Positions 24,527 to 37,600 of a stretch of DNA of 64,000 nt are shown one piece after another. How positions within the stretch are numbered: the stretch's first letter is position 1; each line of letters starts with the position of its first letter. The notes under the pieces are model-generated. The model saw nothing but the letters and a program-made list of their open reading frames with translations. It did no database searches and had not been told where the DNA came from. The translations under genes and the position numbers were made by a program. The DNA is taken from assembly GCA_030425645.1 (NCBI GenBank), contig JAUHZK010000001.1:404136-468135 (forward strand), given 5' to 3'. The stretch comes from Gammaproteobacteria bacterium (lineage in GTDB: Bacteria > Pseudomonadota > Gammaproteobacteria > JAPPPA01).

Positions 24527-27500
24527 GGCGCTGCTTTATTCAATGATGAGTCCGGCATCCTGTATGTCCATGACACCGCTGGCGTGTATCGCAGTAATAC
24601 AGGTGCTAACTTGGCTGGAGACGGGTCGATTACGCTGGCCAGCACCGTTCCTGCGATTGCTAATTCTCGTGATGCGGCGGGTTGCTATATCGATAACTCG
24701 CTCGATACTGATAGTGACGGTGTGCCAGATGTCATCGATTTAGATGACGACGACGACGGCATCCCCGACAGCGTAGAGACGAATGGTGGAGTCGATGTTG
24801 ATACTGATGGCGATGGCGCTGTCGATCGCCTAGATCTAGATAGCGACAACGATGGAATCAACGATGTCGATGAGGCCGGTACCGTTGTGGATGCTGATCG
24901 TGACGGTAAAGCCGATGGTGCAAAAACCGATGGTATGGTTAATGCGCCGGCAAATGCTCCAACAAATACAGATAGCCGTGGTCCAGCTGATTGGCGTGAT
25001 CTGGATTCAGATGACGACAGTATTTCTGATCTAATAGAAGGCGGTTCTGGCTGCACCGACGCCCTGAATAACTTTGACGGCAGTGCTGCTGCCGATGGCG
25101 ACGGTGTTTGTGACGAAGCCGACCAAGATGGCGACGGCATCCAAGATACCGCCGATGACTTGAATGGCTTTGGTGAAACCGCGAATCCGCAACCGACCAA
25201 TACCGGTCCTGTGACTAACGATGCACCGGATTACCGCAATGTGACCTCAGATGGGTTGTTTGATGACATCGATACCACTACAAATAGTGGATTGGATGGC
25301 AACGGTGATGGCGTTATTGATGACACCACTGATCCAGATGGCGACGGTATTGTGCTGGCAGCCCCAGACGACTTGCCGAATGAGTTTGGTGGCTTAGGCA
25401 CGCCCGCGTCTGCGCCAGAAAATGGTGAGCTGTGCTTTGTTTCTACCGATCTGAATAACACCAGCTTTAACCATCCGGTATTCGGTAATGTGACCACAAC
25501 GTTTACCAATACAGGCATGGTTAACGGTGGCGGTTTGGTGACAGACCAGAATACCAACGGCACATTGAATTGGTCAGCTGCGGCTGCAGTACGTGGTGGC
25601 GGAGCCCAAACGGGCGGCTCTGGTCCGCATGCTATTACCTACACATTTAGCAATGCTGTACCAGTAGATGACCTATTCTTGTATGTGGGTGGCATTGAAC
25701 GTACTACCGCACAGGTTCGCTTTGGTGTGCCTGGTGGCACGGCCACCAGTATCGGCGCTTTCCCTGGTACGGTAACTGTTACAGGCCGTGGCCGATTCCA
25801 AAGTGATCCAACTGGTTCCGGCAATACCACAGTTAACCAAAACCCTGTTTACATTGAGGGTAATGGCAACGTGGTCGGTAACTTCAATCCGAAGTTCATT
25901 CGGGCGATAGAAGAAAGTACCGGCACTACGGTTACTACTGTACGTATTCAATACCGCTCTGCGGGTGATGATGTAATGGCCGCCCAAGTGGGTGCGTTGG
26001 CTCCTGCAGGCACCTGTCCGAATGATCCGACTGACACTGATGGCGACGGTATACCGAATGTCAGCGATCCAGATGATGATAATGATGGTATTTACGACTC
26101 CGTTGAAGGCGACGGCACAGTAGATACTGACGGCGACGGCATTCCGGACTCGCTAGACTTAGATTCAGATAACGACGGTATTAACGACGTAGACGAAGCC
26201 CAGCTGACCGACAACGACCGCGACGGCATGGCTGAAGACAGTAACGGTGACGAAGGTGGCGAAGGTGCTAACACGAGTGGCGCTATCCCGGCCGCTCAAG
26301 CGCGTGACGACATCAGCGAAATGCCGAACACCGATGGCCGTGGCCCGGCTGATTGGCGTGATCTGGATTCAGATGACGACTCGGTTTCGGATCTGCTGGA
26401 AGGCGGTTCCGGTTGTATTGATGTGGTTCGAAACGACACCGGTGCCGCTGTTGCCGGCGGCGACGGGGTTTGTGATGAAGATGATCCCGACGGCGATGGC
26501 ATCCAAGGTGCAGCAGATGATCTGTCCGGAGCCTTTGGCGATGCCGCTGACACCAACGGAGCACTGGATGCCGCTGGGCCGACCAACTCGGGCCCAGTTA
26601 CAAGCGATGCGCCGGATTTCCAAAATCCGACTTCCGACGGCACAAGCAACGACATTCTCGGCACCAACAACGGACCACTGGATGGCAATGGCGATGGCGT
26701 TATTGATGCCAGCAACGACCCAGATCAAGACGGTATTCAGGACAATATTCCAGATACCCTGCCAGGCATCTTCGGTGGCCTTCCGTTTGAGGCAGGCCCG
26801 CCGGCCGACTGTAATTTCTCCGGCAACCTCGTTACCAATGGCTGTTTTGAACAGCCCGCCACGGGCTGCTTTAATAGCTTCCCGGGTAGTAATCCGAATG
26901 CAATTACTGGCTGGACGGCTGTTAATGCCGGTGGCAGTGGCGGTTGCGCCGTCTACTACGCCGGCCCGCCGGGCTGTGGTCTCGGCGCACACCAAGGGCA
27001 ATATGCGGTAGACCTGCAGTCGCATGGTAATGGCACGGGTAACCAAGGTGGCTGCGAAACTACTCATACTACCGGTATTGGCATTGAGCAGACTATTACT
27101 ACCGTGCCAGGTGCCAACTACAACTGGACCTTCACCGCTCTTGCTCAGGGTGGCGGCATTATTGGTACGGATCTCCAGTTGTATATTGACGGCGCACTTG
27201 TACGTAATATCGACAGTGGCGGGCTGGTTACTGAATTTACCCAGCCATTTACTGCTACTGGTACAGCTACAACTATTCGCTTTGTAAACCGCAATAATGC
27301 TTCTTCTGTTACATCCATCGATCAGGTGCGCGTGATAGAAGATGTTCCGGCGGTAACTCCTGCGCCGCTAAGTGATGTTGATGGTGACTCTATTCCAGAT
27401 GCAAATGACTGGGATGATGATAACGACGGTATTCGCGATGTCATTGAGCACCACCAATTGGTTGGTGTTACTAGCCGTACCGGCACATGGCCGGGCAGTA

Positions 27501-30500
27501 CAACGGCCAACATTACCTATTCAATTACCGGTACAGATGGTGCTAGCGCTGCGGTTGGTACCGCTGTAGCGGGTAACCAATATGCATTGGATTCTTCCGT
27601 GCTGGAGTTTGTTGATTTACGAAACGGCACATTACCAAGAAACATTACCATTACGTTCTCCACACCTATACCGGCTAACCAGCTAGCATTTGGTATTGTC
27701 GGTGTTGAGCCGGGCACTGGGTTTGTATATGACATTGATGTCACGGGCGGAACTGCCGATGTTGGTGATTTTGTAGCAGATGACTACAACAACCGCACTG
27801 AATTTATATACAACCGAACCACAGGCGCGATGAGTGCTACGTCCCGCGCTAGTGGTGTGTTGTTTGGTGTGTCCACAGACACGGTACGCAGTATTACTTT
27901 CGCGCATTTGAATGCGCCTGAGTCTATAGGCTTCATTCCGCTTGCTGTGCCAACTGTTGGCGGTGATGTCGCTGCACGTGATACTGACAATGATGGCAGT
28001 CTGATTGATGCCCTAGATATCGACGCCGACGGCGACGGTATTCCAGATAACATCGAAGCACAGGCAACCGGTAGCTATATTGCGCCGCAAAATACCTATG
28101 ACAGCAATGGTATTGATGATGCTTATAGCAGCTTGACGGCAGCAGGTACTGGCGCTCAAGTTGATGGCACATTGAATCCGGTTAATACCGACAGCACAGG
28201 CAGTGCGGATTACTTAGACACTAACGCCGACGACGATGATCGTAATGACAGCATTGAAGGTCATGACAGTAATGGCGACGGTTCCATTGGTGCTGGCGAA
28301 AATGCAGCCCTAGGCAGTGACTCTGATAACGATGGCCTAGATGACGGCTACGATAACGTTATTGGCTTTGGTACTGACTTCAACGCCAACAACGGCAGTG
28401 GTAATGAACCAGCCAGTTACCCAGATCAACGTACACCAGGTGGTGACCGTGATTGGCGTGATGACCGTGACGATGATGGCTTTGTGCCAGAAGTCGGCCC
28501 AGACACCGATGGTGATGGCATTCGTGATGAAGATGACTTAGATGACGATAACGACGGCATCCAAGATATCGCGGAATGTTCGGCTGTATCTATGTCGACT
28601 TCGGGTAGTGCTTACCCGGGTGATGCAACCAATAGCTATACCTTAAGTGGCGGCTCTATCCAGTCAGCAACTACCTATACCTATGATGCTCAGTTCTCAA
28701 GTGATGGGCAGGATTTGTATGGGGGCAACGCTGCGAGTGCGACGTTTACCTTTACGTTGTCGCAACCAGTTCCTGCCAATGAGCTACTGATCCACTTCGG
28801 TCAATTCAGTAAAGGGGCTCCTGGCTGGAATGGTTCTGTGTCGTTCACCGGCGGTACAGCCGATACCGGCGACTTCCATGAGGTGGCTTCATTTACCTCT
28901 AATGTTGCTGATCTAGAATCCTTCGTTAATTACAACCAGTCTACTGGTACCTTTAACCGCAACGGATTCTCGTCGCAGGCGACTAATCCTCGCCAACAAG
29001 AGAACTTGGCTCTATTTGGTGTCACCAGTCAAACGGTTCAAACCATCACAGGGTCAATTAGCTTCTTGACCGGCGCTGAGCAGATGGTGTTCAACGTCTT
29101 CTATATCGGTGGCCCAGATACCGATGGCGACGGCATAAAAGATTGCTTAGATCTAGATGCCGACAACGACGGTATCAATGATGTTGACGAAGCTGGCGGC
29201 CCTGTTACCGATACTAACCGTGACGGCTTGGCCGACGGTACGCCTAACCCAACGACCGGTGTGGTGCCAAATAACACCACAACTCCGGTTAACACCGACG
29301 GTCGTGGTCCTGCTGATTGGCGTGATCTGGACTCAGATGACGACGGTATTAGTGACCTCGTTGAAGGTGGTTCAGCTTGTACTGACAACCTCAATAACTT
29401 TGACGGCTCAGACGCGACTGCTAACGGTGGTGACGGTCTGTGTGATGAAAACGATCCAGATCAAGACGGTATCCAAGGTGAGGCGGATGACTTGCCAACC
29501 CGTGGTGACGCTGGCGACGGTGGCCCAACGAATACCGGCCCGGTAACCAACGATGCACCTGACTTCCAAAACGTGACGTCAGACGGCACCAATGATGATA
29601 TCGACAACACGGCGAACAGCCCATTGGATAGCAATGACGACGGTGTTATTGATTCAACCAATGACCCTGATCAAGACGGTGTTATTGACGATATTCCAGA
29701 TGATTTACCAACCGAGTTTGGTGGTATTGGTAGCCCAGACCCAGCCGAAAACGGTGAAGTATGTTGGGTCAATATCTCAACTGTGGGCGGTACTTTCGAT
29801 CACCCAACCTTGGGTACGGTGACGTTGTCTAATAACGACGGCATGACTATCTTTACCGGTGATTTGCCAGGCTCAGCCTCTAATGGCGCTGGTCAAACAC
29901 CAGATGGAACGCTGACATGGGATGGTGTGCCTGCACACTATGGCCGTAACAATGGCGGTACGGGTGCAATCACCTTTGACTTCACTAGCCCTGTAACCGT
30001 TGGCGACCTGTTTATCTACTCGTTGGGCGTTGATTTAACAACGAGTTCGTCCAACTTTGGTGTGCCTGGAACGGGTACATCCGGTGTAAACGGATTCCCA
30101 CTGCCAACCATTACCTTCCAAAACCGTGGATTGGCTGGCAACACCGGTACGGTGAATGCTTCAGTGAGTGGTGCTAACACCTTCCGTGTATTGGGTAATA
30201 ACGATGGTGATAACCCACTGGTTGTGTTTGACCTAGACGGTACGAGCACCATCAGTCAGTTACGAAGCAATATGAGCGGTGCAGCGAGCGAAGGCCTGAC
30301 CTTTGCCTTTGGTGCGCTTGCGCCTGCTGGTACATGCCCGGATGGTACTGACACCGACCGTGACGGCGTGCCTGACGTAGATGATGCTGACGACGACGGC
30401 GACGGTATCCCAGATAGCGCTGAAGGCGACGGTACCGTTGATACTGATGGCGACGGCAAACCGGACAGCCGCGATATCGATAGCGATAACGACGGTATTC

Positions 30501-33500
30501 CTGACCTAATTGAAGCGCAGGTTGCCGGTAGTAACTACGTGCCACCTAATGCCTTCGATAACGATGGCGACGGTCTTGATAGTGCTTACGACCAAGACGA
30601 TAACGACGTTAACAACACCAATGGTTTGATTCCGGTTGATACTGACGGTGACAGCATTGATGACTTCCGTGATCCGGATTCGGATAACGATGGTTCGCCA
30701 GATAACGTTGAAGGTCATGACGCTGACGAAAGTGGCGCCATTGATGGTGCTGAGCCAGCGCCGATTAACAACGACTTTGTTGATGCCGACGATGACGGCC
30801 TAGATGACCGTTATGACGTGGTTAATCTGCTAACGGCTGCGAACGCAACCGAGATTGCCGATAACCCAGACAACAACCAAGTGAACACCGGTGTACCGCC
30901 GCTGCCTGATACCGATGGCGACGGCAACCGTAACTGGCGTGATGTGGATGACGACAACGACGGTATTCCATCGCTAACCGAGGCCGACTTGGACGGCAAC
31001 GGCACTCCAGAAACACCTGCGGCTGATACCGATGGTGACGGTGTGCCTGATCGCTTTGATCTAGACAGCGATAACGATGGTATTAACGACGTACGTGAAG
31101 CCGGTGGCCTAGTAGACGCTGACAACAACGGCTTGGCTGACGGCACCGACGCCAATGGCGACGGTGGTATTGATAGCCCTGCGACCTTGCCAGTAAATAC
31201 TGATGACGCCAGCGAACCCGTTGGTCAGAAGATTCCGGATTATCGTGATCTGGATTCTGACAACGACAGTATTTCTGACCTAGTTGAGAACGGCTCAGTT
31301 TGTGCCGACGTACAACGCAACTCTGATGGCGCGGCCGTGACTGGCGGCGACGGTGTCTGCGATGAAAACGATCCAGATGGCGATGGTATCCAAGGCACGG
31401 CCGATGGCCAGCCGAATGATCCAAACGGCTTTGGCGACAGTGGTGACCCAGCACCGCAAAACAGTGATGTAGGTACGCCTGGCCAAGATGCACTGCCTGA
31501 TTACCGTGATCCGGATTCGGATGGCGACAATGTTGATGACATTGACGAGAATGGTAATGCGCCGCTAGATGGCAACAATGACGGCCAGATCGACATTGTT
31601 GATCCAGGTACGCATGACCCAGACGGTGACGGTATTGTTGATCGCATTCCGGATACCAATACCGGCAACCACGGTGGTTTGCCTGCGCCTGCAGCGCCAA
31701 ATGTGGCTGTTAATAAGCGTGATGCATTCCCGAATGGTCAGTTCATGGACAACGGCGCTACCGAAGGTAGTGTCGAGACCAATGATCCGTTCTTGTATGT
31801 GTTCGAGATCACCAACAACTTGGGCAGCCAGCAAAGTGGCGTGACCTTTAGTGACGTGATCCCAGCCGGCATGACCGTTGAGGGCTTCAGCGTTACTGGT
31901 GGCGTTAGCAACCCAGACTGTTCAGGTAACTTCCTACCGTTCGCAGGTAACGGCACCGCTAGCTTCAACTGTAGCTTTGATGTGGCTGCGGTAAGCGCTG
32001 GCACAGTTGCTGGTACCTTTGTACTAGAGGTGGGTGCCCCTGCAACTGCGCAAACCGTCACTAACAACGTAACGGTTCAAGCGCCTGTAGGCCCAACCAG
32101 CACCGATAGCGAAGACACCGTGATTGAAAACGGCGCCAACCTTGCGCTGCAAGTAGTTAAACGTGATCCAACCGACCCAGTAGTGCCGGGCGATCCGATG
32201 ACCTATGTGTTCGATCTGACCAACAATGAGTTGTCTGGTCTTACCGGCGCGGTGTTGTCTGATCTACTGCCTGCAGGTGTGGTTGTTACCGATGTCGATT
32301 ACAACAGTGCAAACGTAACCAACGTTTCTTGTGGTCCGGGCGCTAGCCGCACCGTGATTAATGTTGGTACCGCTGATGAACTGCCAGACTTTACTGGTGA
32401 CGGCACGACCTTCTTTAACTGTGACTTTGAAATGTTGGCCAGTGGTGCTGGCGAGATTACCTTTGAGGTAACCGCGCCAAATACCGCACAAACACTAACT
32501 AACCAAGTCACCGTTATCTTTGGTACCGAAGGTGATACCGACTTTGAAGACACCACGGTAGAGCGCCCAGCGCTTGAGATTGAGAAGCAAGATAGCTTCC
32601 TTGATAACACCGATATGGAAACCGGCCTGACTGCACCAAACGAAGGTGCGGTAAGTGCAGGCAGCCGTTATCGTTATGCCTTTACCCTGACTAACAACAC
32701 GGCTGTGGTGCAAAACGGTGCATCTCTAAGCGATGACCTGCCAGCAGGCGTAACCTTTGTACAAGCCCTAGAAGGCACTGGCATTAACGGCTTGAGCTGT
32801 GCCGCCAGTGGTGTAGGTGGTTTTGTGAACTGTAACTTCAATATGACTAGCACCACGACCGCTAGCATCATCTTTGAAGTTGATGCGCCGGCGTCTGTAT
32901 CAGGCAGCACCTTGCTGACTAACGACATCACCGTTACTGCACAGAACGGCCAAACCGACAGTGACAGCGAGATCACACGTGTTGAGTTGCCACCACAAAT
33001 TGCTGTGTTGGTTGATAAGACTGCGTCACAAGATCCAGTGGCTCCGGGTGCGAGCTTCGACTACGAGTTTGTATTCACTAATAACGAATCGTCTGGCTTG
33101 CTAGGCGTTGAGTTGATGGATGTGATTCCAAGCGGCGTGGTAGTAACCGCTGCAGCACCAGGCTCGGTGGGTAGCATTGCTAACCTCAGCTGTCCTCAGC
33201 TAAGCCCAAGCTTTACTGGCGACGGCGTAACCAGCCTTGACTGTACCTTTGACCTGAACAACACCGGCGCCAACGCAGGTAGTATTGTGTTGACCGTGAC
33301 CGCACCAAATAGCGCGGCCACTTTAACCAACACGGCGCAGGTTCAGTTCAACAACGAGGCTGACTCAGACACGATCACTACCACTGTGCAAACTCCAGCA
33401 GTAACCGTGACCAAAGACGATGCCTTTAGTAACGGCCAACCACAAGATGTTGGCAACACCGAAGGTTCGGTAACCACCGGCGACAGCTTCCGTTACACCT

Positions 33501-36500
33501 TGCAGTTGACTAACAACACTGGTGTTACTCAGAGCAATGTGGCCATTGCCGATGTGATTCCAAACGGCGTCACCGTAACCAACGCGTTGATTTCAAGTGG
33601 CTTAACCACCTTGAACTGTAGCGACAGCTTCGGCTTTGTTGGCGACGGCGTAGACACCTTTGACTGTACCGTGAGCGTATTTGGCCCACCAAGCAGCGGT
33701 GGCACCGTGACTCTAGTCGTGACTGCGCCTAGCGCGGTACCGGCAGGTAACCAGATCACTAACAATGTGACTGTAACCGCGCAAGACGGCAGCCAAACTA
33801 GCAGCAGTGAAGTGACCTTGGTTAATGCACCTAACGTGCAACCAGTTGTGGTTGATAAGCAAGACAGCATCGACCCTGTGGGTGCTGGCGGCAGCTTCAA
33901 CTACACCTTCACGCTAGACAACAACGAAGCCAGCGGCCTGACCGGCGTTGAGCTATCTGACCTTGTACCAGCGGGCGTGGTTATTACCGATATTGACCCA
34001 GGTGCTGGCGTTAGTAACTTGCTATGTAATGGCCAGTTCTTGAGTGGCACCGGCGACGACTTCTCAGACTTTACCGGCGACGGCTCGGCACGTATTGGTT
34101 GTAGCTTCAACCTACTTAACACCGGCCCAAGCGCAGGTACGATCGTATTTGAAGCGATTGCGCCGAATGTAAACGGCACCATTACTAACGAAGTCATGGT
34201 TGAGTTTAATAACGAAGCCAACAGCGACACCGAGGTCACCAATATTGGTGGCGACTTGGATCGTGATGGTGTGCCAGATGCCCAAGACGCCGATGATGAC
34301 GGCGACGGTATCCCAGATGTCGATGAAGGCAATGGCGCGGTAGACACCGACAACGACGGTGTACCAGATAGCCGTGATATTGATGCCGACAACGACGGTA
34401 TTCCAGATGTGATCGAAGCCCAGCCTCAAGGCACGGTGACCTTCACACTACCTAGTGGTGTCGACAACGACGGTGACGGTGTAGATGCAGCGTTTGATGC
34501 TAACGACAACGACGTTAACAACACCGCTGGCCAAACTCCGGTTAACAGCGATGGCCTAGGTCTGCCTGATTATCGTGATACGGATTCGGACGAAGATGGT
34601 GCGCCGGACAACATTGAAGGCCACGACACCAACCGTAACGGTATCTTGGATGGTGCTGAACCAGCCGCTATTAACAACGACTTTACTGACGCTGATGGCG
34701 ATGGCCTAGATGATCGTTATGACAACGTTGATCTAACCGCGCTTAATAGCAGCAACGACCACACCAACCCAACTGGTAGCAATGCGCCGACGCCTGATAC
34801 AGACAGCGACGGCAACCGCAACTGGCGTGATGTGGATGACGACAATGATGGTCTGCGTAGCATTGTTGAAGGTGCCAATATCGACACTGATGGTGATGGC
34901 ATTGCGGATCGTTATGACCTAGACAGTGATAACGACGGCATTAACGACATTATTGAATCTGCTGCTGATCCGCTAACAGCAGATCCTGATGGCGATGGCA
35001 TGTTCCCAGATAGCGCTGATACTACCGGCGACGGTGGCCCAGATGCGCCACAGTCAGCCGTGAACAGCGACAACGATCCGGTGCCTGACTTCCGCGATAT
35101 TGATTCAGATAACGACACAGTGTCTGACTTGATTGAAGGCGGCTCTGGCTGTGCTGACGTTGATGACAACGGTGTTTGTGATCTGAACGACCCAGACCAA
35201 GATGGTATTCAGGGCGCTGCAGATGACAATGTGGGTAACTATGGTGACGCGCCAGACGCGGGCACTCCGTTACCTAACAGCGACACCCCAGGCGCCAATG
35301 CCGACGGTCTACCTGATTACATTGACCCAGACGCGGATGGTGACAACGTTAACGATATTGATGAAGCTGGCAACGGCCCATTAGATAACGACAACGACGG
35401 CCAAGTGGACGGTCCTATTCAGGATTCACCAGACGGTGACGGTGCTGATAACCGTGTCGACAACGATCCAAACAATCACGGTGGTTTGCCAGCGCCTAGC
35501 GCAGCGACTGTTGTGGTTGATAAAGAAGACGTCTTCCTAGACGGCAGCTTTGTGGATACCAATGCTGGCGAAGGTGAAGTCGGCGTCAACGACCTATTCG
35601 GTTACCGCTTCGACTTTACAGTCAACGGTGCTACGCCAGTCAACGGCGTGACCCTAGAAGACGCTTTGCCGAACGGCGTGACTTATGTGGGCGTGGCCCC
35701 GCAAAGTAATAACGTTTCTGCTATCAGCTGTAATGAAGCCTTAGGCACTGTTAGCTGTAGCTTTAACGCTGACCAAGCCAGTGGCTGGTTTGTGGTCCAA
35801 GTGCGTGCTGGCAATAGCACCGGTGATGTCACCAATACGGTTGAAGTGACTGCGCCAGACAATACTCAGTCTAGCGACAGCGAAGACACCACAATCTCAG
35901 CGACCAATGCCTTGGCCGTTGAGTTGGATAAACGTGACAGCGTAGACCCTGTAGATGCAGGTGCTACCTTCGACTACATCTTTGATCTAACCAATAACAC
36001 CGCCGGCACACTGTTTAATGTGCGCCTAGCGGATGTAGTGCCGGTTGGCTTTGAGGTGCTGAGCATTACACCTAGCGTTGGCATCAGCAGCCTAAGCTGT
36101 GATGTGCCGGGCACATTCACAGCCGACGGTATTGATACCTTCGACTGTAACTTCAGCCTAGCTAGCAGCGGCGGCAGCATTACCCTAGGTATGCGTGCGC
36201 CGGCGGCTACCGGTACCTACACCAACCGTGCGGTTGCCATCTTTGACAACAACGGTGATGTAGACGAAGAAACGACCGCGGTTGACCCAGACGACACCGA
36301 TGGTGACGGCGTACCTGACGCGATCGACGAAGACGACGATAACGACGGTATTCCAGACACCGTAGAAGGCGACGGCGCGGTTGATACTGACGGCGACGGC
36401 ATTCCAGATTCATTAGATCTGGATAGCGACAACGACGGTATTAATGACGTAATCGAAGCTGGCGGTGTTGATGCCGATGGCGACGGCTTTGCCGAAGGCA

Positions 36501-37600
36501 GTGGTGGCCAAGAAGGCACCGGCCCAACCGGCATTATTGATACGCCGTTGACTAACCCAACCAACAGCGACAGTGATCCGATTCCGGATTGGCGTGATCT
36601 GGACAGCGACAACGATTCAATTCCTGACTTGGAAGAGAACGGCTCGCCATGCCTAGATACCACACCAAACGATGGTGCCTGTGATGTGAACGACCCTGAC
36701 CAAGACGGTATTCAGGGCGGTGCAGACGGTGACCCAACATTTGGTGACGCCAACGATCCTGATCCACGCAATACAGATGCGCCTGCAGACAACGTGCCGG
36801 ATTACCGTGACCCAGACTCTGACAACGACGGTATTCCAGACGTTGTAGAGCAAGGCAATGGCGCCTTGGATCCAAACGGTGACGGCGAGATCGACAACGT
36901 TAGTGATCCTGACGGCGACGGCCTGCCAAATAACGGCGGCGTAGATAACCTGCCAAATGACTTTGGTGGCGGTGATGATCCTGTTGATACCGATGGTGAC
37001 GGTGTACCTGATCCACGTGATCTAGACAGCGACAACGACGGCATTAACGACGTACGTGAAGCTGGCGGCGACGACCCAGACGGCAACGGCTTAGCCGATG
37101 GCCCAGACGGTAACGACGGTGACGGCGATGGCATGATCGATACGCCGCTAACACCAGTGAACAGCGATAACGATCCGATTCCTGACTTCCAGGATCTGGA
37201 TTCAGACAACGACACCATCTCTGACCTAGTTGAAGGTGGTTCTGGCTGTACTGATAACCTGTCTAACGAGACTGGCGCCGCGGTGAACGGTGGCGACGGT
37301 ATGTGTGACGAGGGTGACAACGACGGTGACGGTATTACCGACAGCGCTGACGACAATGACGGCGTCTTCGGTGAGAACGGTGACCCTGCGCCGCTAGACG
37401 GCCCAGACGGTGACGGCAACCCGAACTTCACCGACCCAGACAGCAATAACGACAACACCCCAGATATTGATGATGTGGGTAACGGCTCGCTAGACGGCAA
37501 CGGTGACGGCCAAGTTGATGGTCCAATCCAAGACCCAGACGGCGACGGTGTTGATAACCGTGTGGATGACGACGATGCCAACTTTGGTGGTCTACCTGCG
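18960..37600 (+). repeat. Asp-rich thrombospondin type 3-like calcium-binding repeats in two long super-repeat classes, mixed with beta domains and DUF11 pairs
   Basis: Dozens of [27 protein letters not shown] motifs; class P ([25 protein letters not shown]...GDGVCDE) about 8 copies, class Q (EGHDxNxDGxxxxxE...GLDDRYD) about 5 copies. Confidence 0.9.
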
